Shown here one piece after another: positions 1 through 8,112 of a stretch of DNA of 64,000 bases. Both the position numbers and the translations under genes were made by a program. Each line of letters begins with the position of its first letter. Position 1 is the first letter of the stretch. This stretch comes from Nocardioides gansuensis (lineage in GTDB: Bacteria > Actinomycetota > Actinomycetes > Propionibacteriales > Nocardioidaceae), in the NCBI RefSeq assembly GCF_003076135.1, contig NZ_QDGZ01000006.1, positions 347,528-411,527 on the forward strand, written 5' to 3'. Below the pieces are notes generated by a model. That model did no database searches. It was given only the letters and a program-made list of their open reading frames with translations, and was not told the origin of the DNA.

Positions 1-37
1 GCCGACATGATTCGGGAGGTCACCTGGGGGTCGCGCG

Positions 38-664
38 TCACGTCTGGTCGCCGCCCTTCGACTGACGAGCGGCCACGCGGTAGTACTTGATGGCGATAGA
101 ACAGCGCTCAGCGATCCGCTTGTGGTGCGCCCTCTCCCCACGCGTGACCGGGTGATCCAACGTCTCCAAGATCACGATGCATCCCTCGTGGCTCGGGTTG
201 CTCGCGAGGTGGTTGATCGTCGCCCACACCAGGTGGCGGAGGTTCTTCGCCGCATCCCACACGACGTAGGTCGTCGCGCCGTCGATCTTGGCGAGACAGT
301 GAAAGGGCTTGACCCCCTGGCTGTTGTCGACCACAGCGGCGTCGGAGCCGAGAGCGTGCTGGACGAGTTGCTCAGCGGTGGGCCCGACGGAGGTGCCGAA
401 CCTCGCGTACCTCCCGGCTCCGAGCCGAGCCCGTCCGTACTCCTTCATCGGGCCGTCTTTGATCCATGAGCGGGCGTTCTCAATGCTCATGTACCTGGTG
501 AGGACGCCGCCGATCTCGGGATCGGTCACCCAATCGTCGTACTGCGCGGTTCGGTTGTTGGCCGGCAGGTGCTCCCAGTCGAGCCGATCCGCGGCGGCAT
601 ATAGAGCCTTGACCACACCGTCGATCTGATCCTTCGGCACGCGGCGGGACTCTGCGGCACTCAT
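38..664 (-). CDS. Hypothetical protein, third gene of ATPase-nuclease/helicase operon
   Basis: A 208-residue protein that I do not recognise. Its ATG overlaps the stop of the upstream helicase gene by 4 bp (ATGA), so it is the last translationally coupled gene of a leftward three-gene operon. The N-terminal third is charged and helical. The middle has a YMSIENARSWIKDG stretch. The C-terminal half (about residues 110-200) has alternating hydrophobic strands (TTYVVWDAA, GCIVILETLD) followed by a basic helix, which hints at a small alpha/beta fold. There is no signal peptide or membrane segment, so it is probably cytosolic. Its constant linkage to a GHKL ATPase and an Mrr-helicase suggests a specificity or effector subunit of that system. 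This is inference from context only. Confidence 0.8.
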   Translation of the reverse strand: MSAAESRRVPKDQIDGVVKALYAAADRLDWEHLPANNRTAQYDDWVTDPEIGGVLTRYMSIENARSWIKDGPMKEYGRARLGAGRYARFGTSVGPTAEQLVQHALGSDAAVVDNSQGVKPFHCLAKIDGATTYVVWDAAKNLRHLVWATINHLASNPSHEGCIVILETLDHPVTRGERAHHKRIAERCSIAIKYYRVAARQSKGGDQT

Positions 665-2322
665 GATGCGGGGAGGTCCGGGTCGAGGAACTGGAGACGT
701 GCGTCATCGTTCGCCGTCTCAAGGTCAGCGGCGTCAAGAATCCACTGCTCGAGGAGAGACTCGGCCCGAGCGTCGCTGAAGCTGATCTCCGGCTGAGGCA
801 CGTCGGGAACGACCTCGATCTCGTCCGCATTGGTCTGCCTGCGCAGGTTGAGCAGGGCAGCGACACGACGCAGGTCACTGACGAAGTCGAGCGCGATCAC
901 CTTGTGCTTGCCCTCGCGGAGCCTCAGGCCCCGCCCCAACTGCTGGACAAAGATCCGACGACTGTGGGTTACGCGGGCGAAGCAGATGATGTTCACATCG
1001 GGCACGTCGACGCCCTCGTTCAGGATGTCGACGGCAGTCAAGATCGGGACCCGGCCGGATCGGAAGTCGAGAAGGCGAAGCTGTCGATCGCGAACCTTCA
1101 AGCCCTCGTGGATTGCCTGAGTGTTGGACCACTCTGGCGTGCGGCGGATCAACTCCGCCATGCGTTCAGCGTGCTCCTTCGTCTGGCAGAACACGATGGC
1201 CCGCGGGTCGAGCGTCGACCGCCAGGCTGTGCTCAGCTCGTCAAGGATCGCCTCGTCGCGCTGCGGCAGGAACAACTTGGAGTTGAGCTCCTTCATCGAG
1301 TAGGAGCGCCGTGACACGTCCTTGACGACATCCCAGTCGATGTTGTCGAGGAACAGCCGGTAGTCGACCTGGGCGAGGTAGCCGAGGCGCATTCCCTCGC
1401 CGATGCCCAACTTGTAGGAGGCAGGCCCGAAATGGCTCTCGATGTCGTACTTGTCACCGCGCCACGGCGTCGCGGTGACCCCGAACTGGCTGGAGTCGCT
1501 CAACTCGGCCAGCAGTTGTCCGTACTGACCGTCCTCTCCCACATGGTGGGTCTCATCCACCATGACCAGGGAGGGCCGGTAACCCGCTAGCGCCACGTTG
1601 AGGGCACTCGCAACGGTCGCGAAGGTAACGCCGCGCAGGTCTTTGGGCTTCTCGTCGCCGGTAAGCACCTGGGTCTTCACGGTCTTCGGCAGGTGTCTCC
1701 AGAGGGCGCGCTCAAGTTGCGCGACGAGGTCCTTGGTGTGAGCAGCCACCAGGATGTCGGCTTTCGGGTCCAGTGAGAGGTGGTGAGCGATCACCTCTCC
1801 GCCGACGACGGTCTTCCCCAAGCCGGTGGCGAGCACAAGGAGCGCGCGGCCCTCGGTGTCGAGGTCCTCGATCAACGAGGCAACGGCTTCGCTCTGGTAG
1901 TCCCGCAGCCGGATTCGCACCGGCTGGTCCGCAGCCTGCTCCCACAGCTGCAGCAGGTCGGCGCCGGTCCAGAAGTCGATGCGCTGGCCGGTGCGAGCCA
2001 GGACCTGAGCGCGCGCCACAGCGTCTCGGCTGGGACGAACGTTGGTAACGACAACGCCGCGATCCGCGCGGTAGTGGTCCATTGCGTTGGAGACCTCATC
2101 GACCGCACTCTTCGGAACGCTGCCCTGCTTCTGCCACTTGGCCTGGAACACCCATTTCTGCCCGGCGATCGTGGCGAGCAGATCGCCACCTTCGTCGCCC
2201 GAGCCGTCGATGTTCGAGATGTCGCTGTACCGCAGCAGGGCAAGGAGCCGCTCGACCTGCGTGGTGAACCGACGCTCACCCCCAAGGATGAGGTGCCTGG
2301 GATCAACGAAAGAGTCGTTCAC
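661..2322 (-). CDS. Mrr-type nuclease fused to SF2 DEAD/DEAH-like helicase
   Basis: A 553-residue two-domain protein. Residues about 15-125 look like an Mrr/PD-(D/E)XK domain: GDEGGDLL supplies the acidic residue (D47) and VFQAKW the Q-x-K pair (Q60, K62). From residue 139 there is an SF2 helicase: RDYQSEA, Walker A ATGLGKT (165-171), Walker B DETHH (256-260), motif III GVTATPWRG (281-289) and motif VI QQLGRGLRL near the C-terminus. The expected role is ATP-driven DNA translocation coupled to cleavage, as in restriction-type systems. Both ends overlap neighbouring genes by 4 bp, so it is the middle gene of an operon with the GHKL ATPase upstream. It resembles type I/III restriction helicases but lacks any methylase partner. 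The domain calls are firm; the role in phage defence is inference. Confidence 0.9.
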   Translation of the reverse strand: MNDSFVDPRHLILGGERRFTTQVERLLALLRYSDISNIDGSGDEGGDLLATIAGQKWVFQAKWQKQGSVPKSAVDEVSNAMDHYRADRGVVVTNVRPSRDAVARAQVLARTGQRIDFWTGADLLQLWEQAADQPVRIRLRDYQSEAVASLIEDLDTEGRALLVLATGLGKTVVGGEVIAHHLSLDPKADILVAAHTKDLVAQLERALWRHLPKTVKTQVLTGDEKPKDLRGVTFATVASALNVALAGYRPSLVMVDETHHVGEDGQYGQLLAELSDSSQFGVTATPWRGDKYDIESHFGPASYKLGIGEGMRLGYLAQVDYRLFLDNIDWDVVKDVSRRSYSMKELNSKLFLPQRDEAILDELSTAWRSTLDPRAIVFCQTKEHAERMAELIRRTPEWSNTQAIHEGLKVRDRQLRLLDFRSGRVPILTAVDILNEGVDVPDVNIICFARVTHSRRIFVQQLGRGLRLREGKHKVIALDFVSDLRRVAALLNLRRQTNADEIEVVPDVPQPEISFSDARAESLLEQWILDAADLETANDDARLQFLDPDLPAS

Positions 2323-4652
2323 GACGAGTCCTCGGGCGCGTCGACCAGCTCCGCTTCCAACAGGCGGCAGCTCAACCGACCGCGGTTGAGTTCATCGGGC
2401 CGCCGCCGTGTCTGGTGCTCCGCCAACTGGCCGGCATCGTTCAGGTACCCGATCAGACGGTTGACCGTGAGCGCACGGGCGTGGCTGTCCGTGAACGTCT
2501 GGTACGGCGCCCGGAACACTCGGCCATCGAGGAACTCACCAGGACGTTGCTGGATGAGCCGGGAGATGGCAGCAGAGGACGCGTACAGAATCCAGGCGCC
2601 GCTCTCTCGAGCCTCCTGCCAATCGGCATCCATCCCCTCCTGAGCGAACCGCTGCTCGGCGGCTGCATGCTCAGGCTCCATCACGTAGCCCCAGAACCCC
2701 TCCGAGTTCCCCGAGATCACCGGCCGCATCGTGCGTCGCACGCGGTCAAGCAACGAGTGAGCGGCACCGCCGAGCGCCGTCGGGGTCACCTTCTGGTCGG
2801 GCAGGCAACGATCCATCAGGTCAGCGATGATCGAGCTGAGCGCCTGATTACTGCCTCGACGATCTCGGATGTGCTCGGCGACCCCGAGGACGGCGTACTC
2901 CCGCGGGTCCGCGCCAAAGTCAGTGAAGAGACTGTGGCCGAAGTCCACGAACACGTGAACATCGGTTCCGCGCTGCTGCTGAACGTAGACGGGCACCCGC
3001 TGGCCGCTCGTGTCCGCGACCTCGGTGCCGTTCAGGCCGTAGACGGTCACCTTCAGTGCATTGCCGAAGCCAGGCAGCGCGTACTCACCAGAGATATCGT
3101 GGAGGACCTCTCCCTGCTCGCGGTACCGCTCCTGCTTCTGGTCCTCGGTCTCACGGGGCGGAGTCGGGTCCCCGGGCTGCGGCTGGGAGTCAGTGGGCTC
3201 GGGGATGTCCAGCCGGGATCGAGCGTCGTCGTCGCCGGCGTCTCCGGGGTCGGTCGATTCAGGAGGCACGATGACCTTTGGCTCATCGTGCTGCTTCGCC
3301 TGCTCGTACCAGATGTGGTCGTGCTGGTACGCAGGGTCACCTTTGCGGAACAACTTCGCCCACTCACGGGCCTTCTCATGGATCGCGTGGTCGCCATCTC
3401 CGGGGACCAGGTACTTGAGGCCGGGATCCAGCCGTCGGTAGCCGGTGAAGAGACGACCGATCGGGGATTCGTTGGTCGGGTAACCCGCTTCGCGCGCGAT
3501 ATTCGGACGGAGAGGACCGTCCCCACGCAACGTGCGAACAACCTGCTTCCATTCGATCGTGTTGTACTCGAATGCGTTCTTCTGGTAGTTGACCCGCACG
3601 TGATCGATGTGGATCTCGCCCACGATCCGGCCCTCGTTCGGGACCTCGATCGGGTATTCGCTCTCTGGGCGAGCTCCTAGTTCGTTTGGATCCTCCCACG
3701 CGAAGATCCGCACGTCCCGAACAAGGATCTTGCGACCGTTGCGGAGGAAGTCGATGCCGAAATCGGACTTGTGGGAGTAACGCTGGATGCCCAGCCAACC
3801 CGTAATCCGGCGCTCGCGCTCCTCCAGCTCGGTACTGCCGCACTCCTCGCACTCGCGGACAGTCAGATCCTGCCAACGGCCACAGTCGTGGCAGGCGTTC
3901 AGCGACGGCAACTCCTTGTCGATCTCGATGTACGCGGGGTACTTGACGCCCCGCTGCACCACCGAGCGGTCCTTGTTCCAGATGCAGGGCAGCAACGGCT
4001 GCACGGACTTGCCGTCGACCCGGAGGGAGAAGTCACGCTCGCGAAGGAGAAACGAGTAGACGTCGCCGAGCAGGTCCCGGATCTTGGTCTGCTGGCGCGA
4101 CAGGAGGTCGTGCTGCTCCTGCTTCAGGTCGCTGACGATGACCTGGGTGCCGTGCTCAGCCGGGTCATCCTTGGGCTCGCGGATGACGGGCACGACGAAG
4201 TTGTCCTGGGTGGCCATCTTTCGGAGGTCCAGAGTGACACTCACCCACTCGGAGTCCCCGGCACGGGTCGTGCGGACCTGGGTCGTGTTGCCGAGTCGAG
4301 CGGTCGCGATGTTGAAGCCCATGCCGAAAAGTCCGAGCTTGCCGTAGCGGGCGTTGCTCGACCATCCGGCGGACAGTGCCATGTTGAGGTGGTCGAGGCT
4401 CATGCCCCTCCCGTTGTCGCTGATCCAGACTTGCGCGTCGCGGTGGTCAGAGTCCCGGCTGGGCAGGCTGATGGTGACCGTCGGCGTGTCGTCCTCCGGA
4501 GGATCCGAGAGGAAGTCATCGAAGGCGTTGTCGATCAACTCGGCCAGGCACTGCCACGGCGCGAATTCGATGTCACCGAGCACCGCCAGCAGCCGCGGAT
4601 GCGGCGTGACATCAATGCTCTCCCCGCCGATGGAGACTTCCTCATCGACCAC
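2319..4652 (-). CDS. GHKL (Hsp90/MORC-like) ATPase with zinc ribbon
   Basis: A 777-residue first gene of the leftward operon, with a GTG start preceded by a purine-rich GGGAAGGG. The N-terminal ATP-binding Bergerat fold is clear: N-box ELIDNAFD (38-45), G1 box DNGRGM (79-84) and G2 box GLFGMGF (107-113). A treble-clef or zinc-ribbon pair C254/C257 and C268/C271 follows. A Pro/Asp/Glu-rich linker around residues 480-520 leads to an uncharacterised C-terminal domain. GHKL ATPases of the MORC/Hsp90/MutL type clamp on DNA or remodel partners when ATP closes the dimer. With the downstream Mrr-helicase this suggests a DNA-sensing clamp that licenses a nuclease-translocase. I cannot match the trio to a named defence system. 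The family call is confident; the biological role is inferred. Confidence 0.9.
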   Translation of the reverse strand: MVDEEVSIGGESIDVTPHPRLLAVLGDIEFAPWQCLAELIDNAFDDFLSDPPEDDTPTVTISLPSRDSDHRDAQVWISDNGRGMSLDHLNMALSAGWSSNARYGKLGLFGMGFNIATARLGNTTQVRTTRAGDSEWVSVTLDLRKMATQDNFVVPVIREPKDDPAEHGTQVIVSDLKQEQHDLLSRQQTKIRDLLGDVYSFLLRERDFSLRVDGKSVQPLLPCIWNKDRSVVQRGVKYPAYIEIDKELPSLNACHDCGRWQDLTVRECEECGSTELEERERRITGWLGIQRYSHKSDFGIDFLRNGRKILVRDVRIFAWEDPNELGARPESEYPIEVPNEGRIVGEIHIDHVRVNYQKNAFEYNTIEWKQVVRTLRGDGPLRPNIAREAGYPTNESPIGRLFTGYRRLDPGLKYLVPGDGDHAIHEKAREWAKLFRKGDPAYQHDHIWYEQAKQHDEPKVIVPPESTDPGDAGDDDARSRLDIPEPTDSQPQPGDPTPPRETEDQKQERYREQGEVLHDISGEYALPGFGNALKVTVYGLNGTEVADTSGQRVPVYVQQQRGTDVHVFVDFGHSLFTDFGADPREYAVLGVAEHIRDRRGSNQALSSIIADLMDRCLPDQKVTPTALGGAAHSLLDRVRRTMRPVISGNSEGFWGYVMEPEHAAAEQRFAQEGMDADWQEARESGAWILYASSAAISRLIQQRPGEFLDGRVFRAPYQTFTDSHARALTVNRLIGYLNDAGQLAEHQTRRRPDELNRGRLSCRLLEAELVDAPEDSS

Positions 4653-4807
4653 AACTGACCCTTCCCTCGACCCTCGTCCGCTCCGTCTTGATGCGACTTT
4701 CCGACCCTAACCTCAGCGTCCGACACAGCTGACCGGAACGGCCCGTGTCGACTCTGAAAGGCTGAGCTCGTGCGGGGTCGGGCGGCCCCGCCCCGGCGTT
4801 TGTCCAG
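4653..4807. promoter_or_regulatory. Divergent intergenic region between two defence-like operons
   Basis: These 155 bp separate the leftward ATPase operon from the rightward FRG/DUF262 pair, so both promoters must lie here or just inside the FRG 5' end. The stretch CGGGGTCGGGCGGCCCCG near 4774-4791 is a GC-rich inverted repeat able to fold or serve as an operator. I see no convincing -10/-35 pair by eye. Confidence 0.4.
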
Positions 4808-5722
4808 GTGACACGAAGCCCGCCAGTCTTCACTCGGCGAAAGTGTCGGCACTCGCGGACCTCGAGCGCTCCTCTCTCAGTGCGCGTGATCGACCGTCGC
4901 GACCGAGAGTCGGCTGCCAACTTGACGGCCGTGACTGACGGGGCCGCCGATGCAAAGCCTGCCATTCCGACGATCGGGTCGGTGGAGGCCCTCATGCGGG
5001 TGCTGGCACCTATCACGGCGGACGGCCGCGAAGTCTGGTACCGAGGTCACCGCGACCTGAGTTGGCGGCTTGAAGCATCCGCCTACCGATTGGAGCGCCA
5101 CAGGACGGGCGAGCGAGCCATGCTGGCCAGATTCCGCCAGGAAGCTGCCGCAGCCGGGTTGCAATACGCGTTCGACGAATGGGGGTGGATCACCTTCGCC
5201 CAACACCACGCGCTGCCGACTCGACTGCTTGACTGGTCGCAGGGACCGCTCGTGGCGCTGTTCTTCGCCTGCGAGCTGGGACATGATTCCGACGCGACAG
5301 GCGTTGAGACGGACGGGGAGTTCTTCGTCCTCTATCCGAACGATTTGAACGTCGAAGCGGGGGACAACGACGGCGGACATCCACGGCTCCTCGCGGACGG
5401 CGACGGCAAGCTCCGGGACTACCTCCCTGGAAAGGATGCTGAGAACCCCTCGAAGCCCCGCGCGGTCATCGCCCCATTGGTATTCGACCGGATTCGCTTC
5501 CAGACCGGCACGTTCACCGTGGCCCAGCTTCCTACCGCTACCACTGATACAGAGCCGATGAGGAAAGCGCAGGCGTTGCAATCGTTCACCGTCCCTGGGG
5601 ACGCCAAGGCGAACCTCCGCGAGCAGCTCGACGCTCTCGGCTTCAACGAGGTCTCCATCTATCGAGACCTCGACCGCATAGCGGCCCGCATCAAGAACGG
5701 CCACGGGCGGGGTGCGGCATGA
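4808..5722 (+). CDS. FRG-domain protein
   Basis: The reading frame has 304 codons from the first GTG. The true start may be a later GTG (4880 or 4931) or TTG 4922, because the conserved domain only begins near residue 55 and none of the candidates has a strong ribosome-binding site. The FRG signature is plain: VWYRGHRD at residues 77-83, then HHALPTRLLDWSQGPLVALF, the hallmark second block of the family. FRG domains are predicted enzymes or toxins often found in phage-defence loci; their activity is poorly known. The stop overlaps the ATG of a DUF262 gene by 4 bp, so the two are co-translated. It is probably cytosolic. The family call is confident and the function unknown. Confidence 0.85.
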   Translation: MTRSPPVFTRRKCRHSRTSSAPLSVRVIDRRDRESAANLTAVTDGAADAKPAIPTIGSVEALMRVLAPITADGREVWYRGHRDLSWRLEASAYRLERHRTGERAMLARFRQEAAAAGLQYAFDEWGWITFAQHHALPTRLLDWSQGPLVALFFACELGHDSDATGVETDGEFFVLYPNDLNVEAGDNDGGHPRLLADGDGKLRDYLPGKDAENPSKPRAVIAPLVFDRIRFQTGTFTVAQLPTATTDTEPMRKAQALQSFTVPGDAKANLREQLDALGFNEVSIYRDLDRIAARIKNGHGRGAA

Positions 5723-6873
5723 AGATCAGGACGGAACTCCTGCCGGAGATCAGCGTCTCGCGGTTCATGCGTATGAAGAACGTCGTAGATCTCGACCCGC
5801 CCTATCAGCGTGAGGCCGACGTCTGGAAACCCGCCGCCCGCAGCGTTCTGATTGATTCGATCATCAACGGCCTCGACGTGCCGAAGCTGTACTTTGAGGC
5901 CGCGACCGCGCGGAGGGTCGGGCCTGAGGGCCTCGCCTATCAGTACGCCGTCATCGACGGAAAGCAGCGCCTGGGTGCCATCCTCGCGTTTCTCTCGGGC
6001 CAGCTCGCGTTGGCGGAGGACTTCCTGTATTTCGAAGACGAAACTGTCAAAGCCGCAGGAATGACGCTCCCCGCCCTGGAAGAGCATTACCCACTTCTCG
6101 CTCGGCGGTTTCTCGATTACGAGTTGCCGATCGTCAGGGTCACCAGCGATAGCGGCGACCTGATCGAGGAGATGTTCCAGCGCCTCAACGCGTCAACAGC
6201 CCTCAACGCCGCAGAACGCCGGAACGCGCTGACCGGCCCAACCAGGGATGCCGCGAACGCGCTCGCTGAGCACCAACTGCTGGTCGCGCGCTCGCCGATC
6301 CGCAGCGCCCGCTACAAGTACCGCGAACTGGGGGCGAAGTTCCTGGCGATCGAGCACCAGTTGGCTACGCGCGGGAAGATCGTCGATACGAAGGCGGACA
6401 CTCTTTACGACCTCTTCGTGGCGACGCGGGGTGCGTCCCCTCGTATAGCCGCCGCAGATATGGACGGCTACAAGGCGCACGCTGTGCAGACTCTTGACCG
6501 GATGGTCAACATCTTCGAGGGGGACGATCGACTACTCGCATCGATCGGCACCGTCGTTGTCTACTACATCGCGTTCCGGAACCAGGCCTTCGCCGACGAG
6601 GTCAACCGCGGGATGCTGGCCGAGTTCGAGGACCTCAGACGCCAGGCAGCGCAGATGGTCGAGGACGATCCGGCGTACACGCGAGCCGCCAACGCGAGGC
6701 TCCGCGAGTACAACGGCCTCGTGCAGTCGACCAACGATGGGCGAGCGATCGCGCGGCGCGCGGAGGTCCTTGCGACTTACGTCGCCGGGCACACGCCAGG
6801 GGACCCGTTGGCCGGTCTGGACGGACTCGGCGACGGCGAATTGCCGGACCGGGACGAAACCGAGGAATCCTAA
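5719..6873 (+). CDS. DUF262 (GmrS/ParB-like) protein
   Basis: A 384-residue protein starting inside the FRG stop codon (ATGA overlap). The DUF262 fold, related to ParB/Srx nucleotidases and to GmrS of the GmrSD restriction enzyme, is marked by LDPPYQREADVW near residue 26, VIDGKQRLGAI near 76 and EMFQRLNASTALNAAERRNAL near 152. It has no C-terminal DUF1524/HNH domain (the GmrD part), so any nuclease partner must be separate; the FRG protein is the obvious candidate. In the family the DGQQR-like loop binds nucleotide and may sense modified or foreign DNA. I infer a two-gene FRG-DUF262 defence or toxin module. The C-terminal 150 residues are helical and acidic at the end. Confidence 0.87.
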   Translation: MKIRTELLPEISVSRFMRMKNVVDLDPPYQREADVWKPAARSVLIDSIINGLDVPKLYFEAATARRVGPEGLAYQYAVIDGKQRLGAILAFLSGQLALAEDFLYFEDETVKAAGMTLPALEEHYPLLARRFLDYELPIVRVTSDSGDLIEEMFQRLNASTALNAAERRNALTGPTRDAANALAEHQLLVARSPIRSARYKYRELGAKFLAIEHQLATRGKIVDTKADTLYDLFVATRGASPRIAAADMDGYKAHAVQTLDRMVNIFEGDDRLLASIGTVVVYYIAFRNQAFADEVNRGMLAEFEDLRRQAAQMVEDDPAYTRAANARLREYNGLVQSTNDGRAIARRAEVLATYVAGHTPGDPLAGLDGLGDGELPDRDETEES

Positions 6874-6917
6874 GGCCCTAGCCTCAGAGGATCTGGGTTG
6901 GATTGCATTCAACTCAT

Positions 6918-6938
6918 CCGCTCGGACGCCAAGAGCGG
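6918..6938. terminator. Small hairpin between convergent genes
   Basis: CCGCTC and GAGCGG form a 6-bp stem with a 9-nt loop in the 72-bp gap between the converging DUF262 and DUF3883 genes. This is the expected place for a shared terminator. There is no U tract, so this is weak. Confidence 0.3.
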
Positions 6939-6945
6939 GCCGACG

Positions 6946-7752
6946 TCAGACGACCCGGCCACGCCACTGACTGACCTTCATCTCAACATCGTCACCATCA
7001 AGTGCACCGTCTCGCACGGTGAGGGTCGTGTGACTACCGGCGGTGACATCTATTCCGCTCACAACAACCAGCGTGTAGCGATCTTGATAGCGGCGAGAGA
7101 ACTCGCGTTCGCCGTCGCTCATGAAGAAGACAGGCGCGGCGGACTGGGTGCCCTTCACCTCGACGTACCTAAGGGGGCTCTTGGCCTGACCGACCAGCAG
7201 ATCAAAGCCCGGGTTGTTACGCGGCATCTCCTTCACGTGCACTTTGAACCGCTCGCACATGGCGGCGATCGCCGCGTTGACCGAGATGCGCTCAACCCTT
7301 CGGGACGTCTCCGCGTCCGTGTATACCGGGGATACCTGTTCAGCTTGATTGCTCGTCAGATTGGCAGGAACGGAGCCCACACTGAGGATCTGATCGAAGC
7401 GCTCGTCGGAGAGCGGCCGCACTCCCTGCCCCCAGTAGACCTTGTCGCGCCAGTAGGTGGTGTCGGCTTCGTAGTAGGACCCGGCAGGGTTCTTCAGAGG
7501 GACTGGCTTCTCGAAGTACCTGACGTCGTCCACGCGGCAGATGCGCCTGCCTGCTGCGGGGCTTGGCCTGACATCGCCGACGATGCCGTAGCCGATGTAG
7601 CCGATGCGCGGAGTCTGATAGACGAAACGCTCGCCTGGCTGGATCCAGGCTTCGTAGCGCCCATCGGGATACTCATACTCAATGCCCGTGCGGTCCCCAT
7701 ACAGGTGTCCAGAACGCGCGACTCCGCCGACTTCAACCAGGACCACAGGCAT
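6946..7752 (-). CDS. DUF3883-type nuclease-like protein
   Basis: A 268-residue protein transcribed leftward. The C-terminal half (about residues 150-260) matches the DUF3883 / restriction-endonuclease-like fold: NPGFDLLVG supplies the active-site Asp and YVEVKGT the E-x-K pair, followed by a strand-rich tail. The N-terminal 110 residues are rich in Tyr and Gly (GYIGYGIVGDV, YWRDKVYWGQGVR) and look like a separate small beta domain of the kind that reads DNA or modified bases. I cannot name it. Such architectures occur in modification-dependent restriction enzymes. It lies beside two other defence-like operons but is convergent with the FRG/DUF262 pair and has its own transcription unit. The nuclease-fold call is good; substrate unknown. 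Confidence 0.82.
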   Translation of the reverse strand: MPVVLVEVGGVARSGHLYGDRTGIEYEYPDGRYEAWIQPGERFVYQTPRIGYIGYGIVGDVRPSPAAGRRICRVDDVRYFEKPVPLKNPAGSYYEADTTYWRDKVYWGQGVRPLSDERFDQILSVGSVPANLTSNQAEQVSPVYTDAETSRRVERISVNAAIAAMCERFKVHVKEMPRNNPGFDLLVGQAKSPLRYVEVKGTQSAAPVFFMSDGEREFSRRYQDRYTLVVVSGIDVTAGSHTTLTVRDGALDGDDVEMKVSQWRGRVV

Positions 7753-7882
7753 CCCGTGACCCTAGTTGCCAACGGCGCCCGGCCGCAGGAGGTTGGAACC
7801 GCGCCTTTGGGCGAGCGCGTTGGAGGGCGGCAGCCCCGTCTGTGCCTGGGAGGCCGGGCCAGTGGGCCGCACTGGGGCCGCA

Positions 7883-7948
7883 GAAGAACGAAAACGACCC
7901 CTGGCGCTGGAAGACGTTGGAAGGTGTCTTCGCAGGTCAGGGGCCGTT
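7883..7948 (-). terminator. Extended hairpin with U-rich tail downstream of the DUF1173-like gene
   Basis: Outer arms 7893-7905 and 7936-7948 pair at 11 of 13 positions. Inside them CTG/CAG and GAAGAC (7910-7915) with GTCTTC (7926-7931) extend the stem around a 10-nt loop. On the minus strand the hairpin is followed by GTTTTCGTTCTTC, a U-rich run, about 165 nt after the DUF1173-like stop and before the DUF3883 start. It fits an intrinsic terminator insulating the defence island from the conjugation region. The rest of 7753-8112 shows no gene. Confidence 0.55.
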
Positions 7949-8112
7949 GTCAGGCACTCAGTCGGTGGGCGTCACCCACGCGTGACTAAATGTCGTAGTA
8001 CTGATTGAACTGAGGTGCTCTGGAGCCCGCGCGCTGTGACCGTGGGTGGAGCACTCGTAGCTCGCTCATGCTCATAGAGCCGGGGCGGCAGGGGCCTAAC
8101 AAGCGACCCCTT

